NCBI RefSeq assembly: GCF_021555175.1
Contig: NZ_JAKGRW010000054.1
Span: 120,001 to 165,385 of the forward strand
Direction of reading: 5' to 3'
DNA: 45,385 nt
DNA from: Nocardioides alcanivorans
GTDB lineage: Bacteria; Actinomycetota; Actinomycetes; Propionibacteriales; Nocardioidaceae
In this document: positions 28,775-36,964 of the stretch, piece by piece
How positions within the stretch are numbered: position 1 is the first letter of the stretch
Layout: each line of letters opens with the position of its first letter
The notes under the pieces: generated by a model
Told to the model about the DNA's origin: nothing
Seen by the model: the letters and a program-made list of their open reading frames with translations, nothing else
Database searches by the model: none
Translations under genes and position numbers: made by a program

Positions 28775-29094
28775 CAGAACTCACTGATGTCCGCGCAGGG
28801 ATCGTCGCGGTCACGGGCCAAGTCCAGCATGTCGAGAAGCAGTTCAATCTGGAGCTTGTCGACCCCGTGGTCGGTGAGTTCCTTGACCGCGCTGACGGCG
28901 ATCGCGTGCAGGATCGCGCGGTCGTCGGTCAATCCGCGGGTGTCGAGCGCGGGGATATCGTCACCGTGGACGAGGTCGAGGTAGAGCAGCGCGTGCTCAT
29001 ACTCGACCGAGCCATCGAACGTGAGGGCTTCATCGGCCAGGGCCGCGATGTAGGTGCGGGCCTCGGCCAAGGTGACCGCGTGGGCAAGAAGCAT
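28774..29094 (-). CDS. Small acidic hypothetical protein
   Basis: 106 residues. ATG 29094 is chosen because AAAGGAA lies about 6 nt upstream; the longer reading adds 72 low-complexity residues and overlaps an inverted repeat. It is strongly acidic (Asp-rich: 'DGSVEYEHALLYLDLVHGDD', 'LLLDMLDLARDRDDPCADIS') and probably all helical. Its function is unknown. It is translationally coupled to the downstream 429-residue protein. Confidence 0.7.
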   Translation of the reverse strand: MLLAHAVTLAEARTYIAALADEALTFDGSVEYEHALLYLDLVHGDDIPALDTRGLTDDRAILHAIAVSAVKELTDHGVDKLQIELLLDMLDLARDRDDPCADISEF

Positions 29095-29175
29095 GACGGG
29101 TTCCTTTCGTTGAAGAGCAAGTGCGCAGAACGCCACCGTGCGCCGCGAAGGTCTCGCGAGGCCGTGGTGGTTGAC

Positions 29176-29210
29176 GGGGTTGTGGAGAACCAGACGTTGT
29201 CCACAACCCC
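29176..29210. repeat. Inverted repeat with a DnaA-box-like arm, inside the element
   Basis: A perfect 11-bp inverted repeat: GGGGTTGTGGA at 29176-29186 and TCCACAACCCC at 29200-29210, with a 13-nt loop. TTGTCCACA at 29198-29206 equals the actinobacterial DnaA box, and the other arm read on the minus strand gives the near-match TTCTCCACA. It lies in the 133-bp intergenic gap between the 106-residue protein and the DUF4913 gene. It could be an origin, a transfer site or a terminator. Confidence 0.6.
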
Positions 29211-29227
29211 TGCGCTGGCGCGGGTGC

Positions 29228-29859
29228 TCAGGACACCCGTCGTGCGACCTGGGCCTCGATCTGGCGGCGGGCGGTGACGTCTTCCATGACGAACTGGGCG
29301 AAGTCGGCATCCCGGTCGGTCACCTCGGACTCGGACCCGCCGTTAAAGGTGGGTTCACCGGGCCAAGTGGTCTGCCGGGTCGGGCGATCGCGGTCCAGCC
29401 GCGTGCCGCAGGCCGCGACCCAGTCACGCAACCGATTGCGAGCCTCAGCGAAGTCGCGGTGCCATCCCAACGGCGACGAGGGGAGGCATCGGGGCCATAG
29501 CAGTTCAGCCAATGCAGGTGCAGTGCGGAGAGTTCCCAGACGAGTTCATCGTGTCGGTGCCACATCGGCGGCAGCAAGCTCGGGGCGAGACCGTAGGTGC
29601 CGCGCAGCCAGTTCACCCATGCGTTGAGATCGAGCCATTCGGCTTCGGCCTCGTCGGCGCTGATGGTGTTCCAGTTGATCGGCCCCAACGGTTCTGCCAA
29701 CGACGACGAGGACTCGGAAGGCTCCGACCACTCCGAGTTACCTGTTGAAGGCGCAGCCGATTGGTGAGTGTCGAGGGTCTCCCACGTGTCGAACACCGGA
29801 TGACGTTCGTCATCGAGCAACGACGGCTGCATCCCCTCGTCGGACGCCTTCGACGCCAT
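29228..29859 (-). pseudogene. DUF4913 family protein, frameshifted as sequenced
   Basis: Starts at ATG 29859, three bases after the SSB stop. The first part is acidic and low-complexity. The DUF4913 domain begins with 'WLDLNAWVNWLRGTYGL', 'LPPMWHRHDELVWELSALHL' and 'HWLNCYGPDASP'. The frame then breaks at a CCCC run (plus strand GGGG 29480-29483). With one more base it continues 'SSPLGWHRDFAEARNRLRDW' and 'RPTRQTTWPGEP', the typical end of this family, to the stop at 29228-29230. DUF4913 proteins are common in actinobacterial ICEs; their function is unknown to me. The shift looks like a sequencing undercall. Confidence 0.8.
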
Positions 29860-29862
29860 GGC

Positions 29863-30303
29863 TCAGAGTCCGACCGCGGCAGGCGGCTCCACCGAGCGGG
29901 CGGATTCCCGCCCTGCTGCGGGCGCGGTTTCAGGCCCGGCGGCAGGGGCGGGGCGGTCGACGTCGTAGCGGGTGCGGGCGGTGTCGTGCCCGATACGGCG
30001 AGCAACGAACTCCTCCCGCTGCACCGTGGTGCCGTCGCGGTCGAATTCGTACTCGTGGACGTAACCGGAGGCGACGAACTGGTCCCCGACACGGAACCTC
30101 GCATAGGCCCGCTCGGCGGAAGACTTGAACAGCACCATGTCGCAGAACTGTGGGTCGAGCTTGGTGAACGCACCATCGGGTTCCTTGCGCCACTGCTCGA
30201 TCCCGACCCGGGCACGGAACCTGGCAACGTCACTCTTGCCGTACGTCAACTCGGGGGCGGTGGCGATGAAGCCATGAAGGCTCATCTGCGTTGGGATCGT
30301 CAT
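29863..30303 (-). CDS. Single-stranded DNA-binding protein of the element
   Basis: 146 residues from ATG 30303 with CAGGAG upstream. The OB-fold pattern is 'MSLHGFIATAPELTYGKSDV', 'ARFRARVGIEQWRKE', 'DMVLFKSSAERAYARFRVGD' and 'VASGYVHEYEFDRDG', as in ICE- and plasmid-borne SSBs. The C-terminal 40 residues are Pro/Ala-rich and lack the acidic DDDIPF-like tip. It likely coats single-stranded DNA during transfer or protects incoming DNA. It heads a minus-strand run with the DUF4913 gene and is divergent from the cargo island. Confidence 0.85.
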   Translation of the reverse strand: MTIPTQMSLHGFIATAPELTYGKSDVARFRARVGIEQWRKEPDGAFTKLDPQFCDMVLFKSSAERAYARFRVGDQFVASGYVHEYEFDRDGTTVQREEFVARRIGHDTARTRYDVDRPAPAAGPETAPAAGRESARSVEPPAAVGL

Positions 30304-30717
30304 CGTCGACTCCTGACCTCACGCGACGCCGTGGTCGGCGATCGCTCAGAAGTCAGGTGCGTATGCCATTCCCGGCGTAGCATGACGCTCGGGCCAGAGT
30401 CGACTCGTTCGACAAAGTCATGTTGGAACCGTTCACTGGTTGGCAGGACGCAGTTGTGGCGCAAGCGCGTCGAGGGCCTTCAAATTGACGCAAGTCCGGC
30501 GCGACTTGGACGGATGTTCTCGGAATCGAGCCTGGCACATATTCGGTTGAGATCGACGTCCTTCCGGCCCACTTAGACGCACGAGTGGGAGTGGGTCCTC
30601 GTCACGTTTCTGGCCGGGCCTGGCCCTCTCAACGGATACGCTGATATACCGGACTGGCTGTCGTTAGTCTGGCCGAGTCACGTTGATGATCTTACTCCGG
30701 AAGAGGCGCAGTCACTG
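30304..30717. other. 414-bp gap between SSB and the PIN-domain gene
   Basis: Holds the divergent upstream regions of the SSB operon (minus) and the cargo island (plus). No convincing promoter pair is seen. From 30577 to 30717 the plus strand is open in the frame of the PIN gene for 47 codons and reads like protein ('PLNGYADIPDWLSLVWPS'), but contains no ATG, GTG or TTG in that frame. A second protein-like stretch in another frame precedes it ('TDVLGIEPGTYSVEIDVL', from about 30510). These may be the remains of a gene or a longer N-terminus lost through frameshifts. Confidence 0.5.
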
Positions 30718-32148
30718 ATGGGCGCAGCGAAGTCCAATGAGCCGAACATCAGCTTTGACGGTGTCGACTGCATTGTGGTCGACACCAACTTCGGCCCGCA
30801 TGGGTATCCGGACATGCCCCGCCTAAAGCAGTTGGCGGCGAGCGCGCAGCGCGTTGGCATACGAGTCGGGGTTCCAGAGGTTGTGGTGTGGGAGTGGGCA
30901 GAGCATCTACAGCAGAAGGTCAGCGCCGCGTTCACGGCCACTAGGCAAGCCAATGGTGCGATGCTCAAGGGTGGGTTAGGGGCGATCGCGACCCCGGTGG
31001 CATCCACCGCGGACAAGATAGCGATCGAGCTGGCAAGAGCGGTGCAGACGGTTCCTAACCTGGTTCTGATCCCGGCCTCCGAGAGGAACGCGCGGGATGC
31101 GCTTCGGGACCAGATACTTCAACAGGGTGGTGGGTCTAAGAAGAATGAAGTGAAGACAGGTGCGGCAGACTCCGCCTGGATCCGCGACGCCGTGGAGTGG
31201 GCGGACGGCGACACTACGCGGTTGGTGTTCGCATCAGAGAATTTGTCGGACATTACGGCGGTGTGCGAGCACCTGAAAATCAAGGCACCTGCTAGCGGTT
31301 CCGAGAAGCAAGTCACGGGTTCGTTGGAGGGCTTGGAGCCGAGAGGTTTCGCTAGCAAGGACGTTGTTGAACTCCGCAGATACATTCGGAGCGTTCTGCC
31401 TCAGTACGCGCGTGGAGGCGTGCACGGAGACGAGTCATCCTCCGAAATTCCACTCTGGCTGCTGACGGTAGAGGAGGACGGCCTCGGAGATCTTCCCGAG
31501 GGCGCGGTGGTTCAAGCTGTAGAAGTCATTGGACTGACCAGGCTCACGGCCGTGACCGACGAGGAAGTTGGCACGCGACCACAATCGACCACTGTCCGCG
31601 CCCGCTTCACGTTCGTTGGCGACGTCGAAGTGGACTACTACATGCTCGACGTGAACGGCGAAGTGCAGTCAAGTAGCGAGATTTTCTCCGACATTTCAGT
31701 ATCGACCGAACTGCAGTTCTCGAAGGAAGACGGCACATGGGCCTACGAGTCTTCTTTCGACACGTATGTGAACGATGCGCCTCCAAGTGGCTACGACGAA
31801 TCCAATGACTACTTGGCGGAAGTAGTTGAGACACTCTGCTTCCACCTCGGTGAAATCCCTGACGAATGGCCGACAGAGGGTGAACCTGAGCAGCAGTTCG
31901 AACGTCAGGGTGTTGAGGTCACCGTCTCATTCGACGGGGATCCGTATGGGGACTGGACCATCGATATCGAGGTTGGCAAGGCGTCTGCTCACGTGGGAAG
32001 CACCTACGATCCGGGTAGCTGGGTATGGGCGGGCAAGGACGGCTTCCACTCTCGACCACCGTACGAGCCGTCCTTTTGGGCAGTTGGGGTAGGTAAGGCC
32101 AGTTCGATGTCGTTAGATGCGTGGCTCCGGGCAGTTCTTCCTGACTAG
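30718..32148 (+). CDS. PIN-domain protein with a large C-terminal extension (putative nuclease, cargo)
   Basis: 476 residues from ATG 30718. Residues about 18-180 look like a PIN (VapC/DUF4935-type) RNase domain. The first acidic residue is Asp22 in 'IVVDTNF', followed by a Glu in 'VPEVVVWEW', Asp151 in 'GAADSAWIRDAVEW' and 'RLVFASENLSDI'. Residues about 240-476 are unusual, strand-rich and acidic ('RARFTFVGDVEVDYYMLDVN', 'GVEVTVSFDGDPYGDWTIDI') with no family I recognise. GC content is clearly lower than in the core (about 47-55% in some lines), indicating recent acquisition. PIN proteins of this kind occur as toxins or defence effectors. No cognate antitoxin is adjacent. The start may be further upstream. 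Confidence 0.75.
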   Translation: MGAAKSNEPNISFDGVDCIVVDTNFGPHGYPDMPRLKQLAASAQRVGIRVGVPEVVVWEWAEHLQQKVSAAFTATRQANGAMLKGGLGAIATPVASTADKIAIELARAVQTVPNLVLIPASERNARDALRDQILQQGGGSKKNEVKTGAADSAWIRDAVEWADGDTTRLVFASENLSDITAVCEHLKIKAPASGSEKQVTGSLEGLEPRGFASKDVVELRRYIRSVLPQYARGGVHGDESSSEIPLWLLTVEEDGLGDLPEGAVVQAVEVIGLTRLTAVTDEEVGTRPQSTTVRARFTFVGDVEVDYYMLDVNGEVQSSSEIFSDISVSTELQFSKEDGTWAYESSFDTYVNDAPPSGYDESNDYLAEVVETLCFHLGEIPDEWPTEGEPEQQFERQGVEVTVSFDGDPYGDWTIDIEVGKASAHVGSTYDPGSWVWAGKDGFHSRPPYEPSFWAVGVGKASSMSLDAWLRAVLPD

Positions 32149-32330
32149 AGAGCGATGTTTCGTTCAATTGACCATGCGTAGCGGCGTCACGCAGCAGCCC
32201 CTGTTCTTCAACCGGTACTCGCGGTTTCCGCGTCTACGCAAGAGTTGCCACGTGCGGCCCCGCCAGCGCATCAACGTCGCCTCCACGTGAGCCACCCCGA
32301 GCCGCGCGTGCTAAGTCAGGATGATGAGAT

Positions 32331-33509
32331 GTGCCGGTGACCTTGTTCTCCCAGCGTGACCGCACCGATACGTCACCGCGAGCGCACGGCGAGACCCAGC
32401 ACGCGTTCTACGATCGCGTCGGTGGCGCATTCTGGGACGACGTCCGCGACCTTGTCGAGTCCTGGTTCTCGCGTGTCGACCAGACCGACCAGCTTGACCT
32501 AGGCGGCCGGTTGCGTAGCGACGACGACCGCCAGTTCAACGGAGCGTTCCACGAGCTCTACCTGCATGAGAGCCTGCTGCGGATGGGTTACACGCTGACT
32601 ATCCACCCCACACTCCCGAACTCGGACAGGCACGTCGACTTTCTCGCAGAGAAGGGCCAACGAGCGTTTTACCTGGAGGCGGGCTCCGCTCGACCAAGCG
32701 ATGTCGCGACCGCCAGTTCGGCCCGCATGGGACAGGTCTACGAATTTCTGAACAAGATGGACAGCCCCAATTTCAGGTTCGCGGTCAAGCTCGTTCAGCA
32801 CTCGAAGCATCCCCTGAAGCCGGGCCCTCTTCGAAACAAGGTCCGGGAGTGGATCGAAACTCTGAACCCCGATGACTGCCTGCTGAGCGACAGTGTTCGC
32901 CTGGCGGAACTGCCCCAGCTGTCCTACGAGGACTCGGGGTGGCTCCTGGAGCTGACTGCGATGGGCAGGCCTCCCTGGCAGCGTGGAGATTCAGCAGTTC
33001 GCAACGTCCGAATGACTGAAGACGATCAGGTCTGGACCGACGAGGGTGGCATCGCGAAGACGCTGAAAGCCAAGGGCCGGGCGTACGGCGAGCTCGATGC
33101 TCCTTTCGTTGTGGCCGTGGCTACGGGCAGCATGGGAGTCACCGACGGAGACATTGCAGCTCTGCTGTACGGAAACGGTCACTGGGACTCAGACGGCAGT
33201 GGCGGCGCCCAACTCAAGCAACGCCAACCGAACGGATACTGGAAAGCTGGCAGCCACTCCAAACACCGAGGCGTGTCCGCGGTGCTCGTCGTTCCGCTCC
33301 TTCGACCGGCGACCATCGCCGCACAGCAGCACACCATCTGGGAGCATCCGGACCCCGAAATCAAGGTTGATGAGCTTTCGCTATGGCGGCGCGCCATCTA
33401 CGACAACGGCATGCCGACCTTCATCGATCCGGAACGCACCCAAGCTGACTGGTTCGACCTCGACGACGACTGGCCTACTGGCGACCCATACCCTCCGAGG
33501 GTTCGTTGA
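32331..33509 (+). CDS. Hypothetical protein, possible PD-(D/E)XK nuclease-like fold (cargo)
   Basis: 392 residues from GTG 32331, 182 bp after the PIN gene on the same strand. The stretch 'FNGAFHELYLHESLLRMGY' (Glu75/Glu80), then 'HVDFLAEKGQRAFYLEAGSA' (Asp103, Glu116) follows the helix-strand-strand order of restriction-endonuclease-like domains. The usual lysine of (D/E)xK is replaced (E-x-G/A), so catalysis is doubtful. Later segments include 'NKVREWIETLNPDDCL' and 'DSGWLLELTAMGRPPW'. No other domain is recognised and there are no membrane segments. Together with the PIN gene it forms a two-gene plus-strand block unlike the surrounding transfer genes; a defence role is inference from that context. 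Confidence 0.65.
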   Translation: MPVTLFSQRDRTDTSPRAHGETQHAFYDRVGGAFWDDVRDLVESWFSRVDQTDQLDLGGRLRSDDDRQFNGAFHELYLHESLLRMGYTLTIHPTLPNSDRHVDFLAEKGQRAFYLEAGSARPSDVATASSARMGQVYEFLNKMDSPNFRFAVKLVQHSKHPLKPGPLRNKVREWIETLNPDDCLLSDSVRLAELPQLSYEDSGWLLELTAMGRPPWQRGDSAVRNVRMTEDDQVWTDEGGIAKTLKAKGRAYGELDAPFVVAVATGSMGVTDGDIAALLYGNGHWDSDGSGGAQLKQRQPNGYWKAGSHSKHRGVSAVLVVPLLRPATIAAQQHTIWEHPDPEIKVDELSLWRRAIYDNGMPTFIDPERTQADWFDLDDDWPTGDPYPPRVR

Positions 33510-33617
33510 CGCCGCCGCCGGGCGTTCGTTCTTGACACGATTGCGGTTTCTGACTACCCCTCAGTTGATTGAAGCGGGCACGACTGCCGAAGAGGGCCGG
33601 TGCTGCCGACCCGAAAG

Positions 33618-34409
33618 CTAGATATCGTCCCGCGCCATTTCGTCCAACCAGCCATTGAGCTCATCGCGCAACTCCGCCTGAAGGTCCCGTCGCTCGTCAT
33701 CCCAAGCCGAACCCAGGTCGCCTGAAGGCGCGGTGTCAGCGCCGTCGATCCACGATTCCGTCCACTCGGGGAATTCGACCTCGACGACTGCTGGACCTTG
33801 CCGGATCACGGTTTCCTGCTGATCGCGAGGCCAGTGAGTGTCGACAAGTGGGGGCATGTAGCCAGCCCACCCTTCGATCGTCTCTTGCTTCCACAGTTCG
33901 ATAGCCCACGCGTGTTGAGATTCCGGTGCAAACAAGAGAGCTATGTCGTCCGGCTGAAAGTGGAGGCCGCCCCGGATGCGCCATTCCCGCTCCCACCGCC
34001 AATCATAAGGAGCGGCGACTTCATTCGGCGCAGCGTCGCGCGGGTAATCGACGAAGGGCGTGACTCGCCAGAGCGGATGGCTTGGATCGGGGCGATTGTG
34101 AAACGCCAGTTCGCGGACCGTATTGAAGAACTCGGTTTGCACAGCGCTATCACGGGGCAAGTACCAGACCGGCGCGGCACCTTGAGCCTGCATCCAAGCC
34201 TTCGTGAATCCGAGTCCGTACCCACCGTGTTGGTCTGCCAAGGTGGCCACACTGTTCAACGCCGCCATCTCGCTGAAGCAGGCCACGGTCTGGGACGACG
34301 CAAGCACGTCAACGTTGAAGGCGGCCCCGAACGGATTCTTAGCCTGGACTTGTCCTTCCTTGAGGATTGCGGTCAACAACTCGGCCTGGGCGGTGAGATG
34401 AATCAGCAC
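33618..34409 (-). CDS. AbiGi-like abortive-infection protein (cargo)
   Basis: 263 residues from GTG 34409. The pattern 'LLTAILKEGQ', 'QTVACFSEMAALN', 'HGGYGLGFTKAWMQ', 'APVWYLPRDS' and 'RWEREWRIRGGL' matches the AbiGi family, named after the Lactococcus AbiG abortive phage-resistance system, where AbiGi is paired with AbiGii. DUF2971 proteins share part of this pattern and are an alternative. The C-terminal 50 residues are acidic. It lies on the minus strand, 184 bp downstream of traG and convergent with the preceding cargo gene. No AbiGii-like toxin is adjacent, so if the assignment is right it is a solo or has a non-homologous partner. Confidence 0.65.
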   Translation of the reverse strand: MLIHLTAQAELLTAILKEGQVQAKNPFGAAFNVDVLASSQTVACFSEMAALNSVATLADQHGGYGLGFTKAWMQAQGAAPVWYLPRDSAVQTEFFNTVRELAFHNRPDPSHPLWRVTPFVDYPRDAAPNEVAAPYDWRWEREWRIRGGLHFQPDDIALLFAPESQHAWAIELWKQETIEGWAGYMPPLVDTHWPRDQQETVIRQGPAVVEVEFPEWTESWIDGADTAPSGDLGSAWDDERRDLQAELRDELNGWLDEMARDDI

Positions 34410-34503
34410 ACAGATCGCCTCGCCACGTTCACCTCGACCATGGCGACACGGTAGTGCAAGACAGTCCTGCAGTGCGGGCCCGGCGAACCGTGAGCGCCCC
34501 GGA

Positions 34504-34528
34504 CTGCGTCACTCCGCGAGTGACGCAG
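34504..34528. terminator. Perfect 11-bp hairpin between traG and the AbiGi-like gene
   Basis: CTGCGTCACTC-CGC-GAGTGACGCAG. It lies 66 nt beyond the traG stop and about 95 bp before the AbiGi-like start, both on the minus strand. No U tract follows, so it is either an actinobacterial hairpin-only terminator or an operator for the AbiGi-like gene. Confidence 0.5.
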
Positions 34529-34593
34529 GGGCCTTGAGCCAGTTTGCGCTGATCCACAACACCAGCGAGACGCGGTGTTCGGTCGTGCGGAGG

Positions 34594-36362
34594 TCATGGC
34601 ACTTGCCGCGGCCGCAGTGCTGACTCCACGGCGGTTCGATCGGTCCGGAGTTGCGATACGTCCTTCCGCGCGGCCCAGGAGCGCAGATCTGTGACCAGCG
34701 GCGGCGAACTGCGCAGCAGGACGAGACCAGTACCGAACGGCAGAGTTCGGACCGTCTCCGGAGGCATGACTGGTACGCGGCGGGTCGAACGTTGGAGGGA
34801 TCGGGAGCCGTAGTCGCCGATGGAGATGGTGTCAGTCTTTTCGTCGCGTTCGCCGATGAGTGCGGAGAGGTCCTGGAGGTCGCGTGCTGAGGATGTGCCG
34901 CCGAGGATGATCTTGACGATGGAGGCGTCCCAGATGGCGCCGGCGGCGTGGTCGCCCCATTTGTCCCGTACCTGGGACAGGGATTGAAGGACGGGCATCG
35001 TGGTGATTCCGGTGCCGCCGCCTTCGGCCATGAGTACCGGCAGCGACGGGAGCGGGGAGAGGTTGCCGATCTCGTCGAGCGCCAGCAGCAGCGGTGGATC
35101 GAGGCGTGCGCCTGGGGATTGGGCCGCGAGTCGTCGCGCGGTCTCGACGAGGTCTTCGATGAACGCGGCGACCAGTGACCACGAGGCACCAGCGCCGGCG
35201 CCGGTGGCCAGCAGGTAGAGGGTGCCGCTCCCCGTGAGGAACTCAGTTGGGTCGAATTGTTCGCCGGCTCGTGGGGTGACGGCGTCGAGCACGCGGGGGT
35301 CGGCCAGGCAGGACAGTGCGAGAGAGACGCCCATCCAAATGGAGTCGCGGGTTCGGGCGTCGGCATGGATCATCGAGTCCAGGGACTCTCCCCACCCGGT
35401 CGCGGCGCCCGAGTGGGAAGCCAGGATCGCCACGGCATCTGCCGCGGAAGACGGTGACAGCGTCCAGGCAAACAGTTCGGCCGGGCTTCGGTGATCGAGT
35501 GCCGCTGCGTGCAGCAGTGCTTGGAGTGCGGTGCGGGTCTTGCCTTCCCAGAACCCGCCGGACTCGACGCCACCGGCGGATAGGCCCGTAGCTGAGGCAA
35601 GGCCGGTGGCCCGGATCATCGCGGTCAGCGGGTCTTCACAGCCTCGGACTGGCGACCAGCGCAGCCCGGCGGGGAGTCCTTCGGCCAGACGTTGGGGTCG
35701 AACACGGCCACGGGGCCGTGTTCATGGCGAGCGGTGATGGTGGCGGCGACGTTGTCGGGTCGGGTTGCTGTGGTCACGACTGCGCCGGGGGCATCGAGGA
35801 TGGCGTTGATGACCACATGCAGGCCCTTGCCAGAACGGGGTGGGCCGAGCACCAGGATCGAGTCTTCGACTGAGGCCCAGATCTCCATGCCTCGAGTTCG
35901 CCCGAGCAGATAGCCCACGTCGCCAGCGACTGCGTGGTCGAGGCTCGGTCGCAGCGTCGAACTGCGTCGTAGGAGGGCCTTCTTCGATGCCGTGTTCACG
36001 ACGTCGTGGCGGGTAGCGGTCCCGATCAGCCGGCGTGGGTCATGCTGTGACGTGTGTCGAAGGGCCGCGATGCGGCGCGACACCACGATTGCGCACGTCG
36101 AGCCGACGGCGAGCATGAGGACGAGTACGGTCCAGTAGGACCACGCGGAGATCTCGGCTCCGAGGGCTCGGCCGGGATCGCTTGGATGGCCGAGGACACG
36201 GAAGCCTGCCGACCAGCCAGCATCGGGTTGTTCAGCACCGATCACCCATGCAGCCACGGTGGCGGCGAGCCGCAGGACCGCGGCCGCCACGCCGAGTCCT
36301 GCGATCGCGATGAGCGCAAGGTTGACCAGGGTGTCGTCAATTGGTCGCGCGCCGCCGTTCAT
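34594..36362 (-). pseudogene. TraG/VirD4-type conjugative coupling ATPase, frameshifted as sequenced
   Basis: Starts at ATG 36362 (ATGA overlap with the upstream gene). Two N-terminal membrane segments ('LALIAIAGLGVAAAVLRLAA', 'TVLVLMLAVGSTCAIVV') precede the Walker A 'LVLGPPRSGKGLHVV'. After 'HEHGPVAVFDP' the frame breaks at plus-strand GGGG 35694-35697. One more base gives 'QRLAEGLPAGLRWSPVRGCE' and then the rest, with Walker B 'LLLALDEIGNLSPLPSLPV' and 'GITTMPVLQSLSQVRDKWG'. A full coupling protein of about 589 residues results. It would deliver the relaxosome to the mating channel. The break looks like a homopolymer undercall; if real, transfer would be abolished. Confidence 0.88.
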
Positions 36363-36964
36363 GACGCCTCGCGGCCCGACGAGGGTGCTTTGGGTGGTGT
36401 GACGTTGACGGCTCCGGAGATAGCGCCGATCAACACCACGTGAGCACCGTGTCGTTCGAGAAGCGCGACGGGCAGGTTCAGCTCTATGGTTCCGTCCGCC
36501 TTGGCCCGATTGCGATAGATCACGACCGCGATCGTGATCTCCTCGCCGTCTGCGAATCCGGTACCAGTCACCTCGCCTGACCTGAGCTGGGCCGACAACG
36601 TCGTACGTCGAGCCGTTACGTCCTGCGCGTGCGGCGACGGTGAGACGACAAGACCGTGTGCTCGGTCGATGGGTGCTGTTTCGGGGGTGTGGAAGTCGGT
36701 GAACACCTTGCCGTCAGGTTCGTGGATCTCGACCCGCAGTGCGGAATCGTGCTCGGTTGCGACCTGGTCAAGCAGCGGCCGGAGTCCAGCACGAGACATC
36801 TGAGACTCTCCGCCGGTGTCCCGGCTGGGGTACGGGAGATCGTCGACCGTGACGTCGAGCAGACCGTCCTGGTCTACGTCGATGCGGACCAACGGCAGGA
36901 CGACGGGGACCCGCGGCCTGTTGGTGGATCGCCGGTACGCGGTCGCTGGGTTGTGCAGGCTCAT
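36359..36964 (-). CDS. Hypothetical ICE protein upstream of traG
   Basis: 201 residues, ATG 36964 overlapping the ArdC-like stop, with its own stop overlapping the traG start (ATGA on both sides). The sequence is strand-rich with no cysteine and no membrane segment: 'LVRIDVDQDGLLDVTVDD', 'SALRVEIHEPDGKVFTDF', 'EEITIAVVIYRNRAKADGTI'. No family is recognised. Tight coupling to the coupling-protein gene suggests a transfer or entry function, but this is inferred from position only. Confidence 0.75.
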   Translation of the reverse strand: MSLHNPATAYRRSTNRPRVPVVLPLVRIDVDQDGLLDVTVDDLPYPSRDTGGESQMSRAGLRPLLDQVATEHDSALRVEIHEPDGKVFTDFHTPETAPIDRAHGLVVSPSPHAQDVTARRTTLSAQLRSGEVTGTGFADGEEITIAVVIYRNRAKADGTIELNLPVALLERHGAHVVLIGAISGAVNVTPPKAPSSGREAS

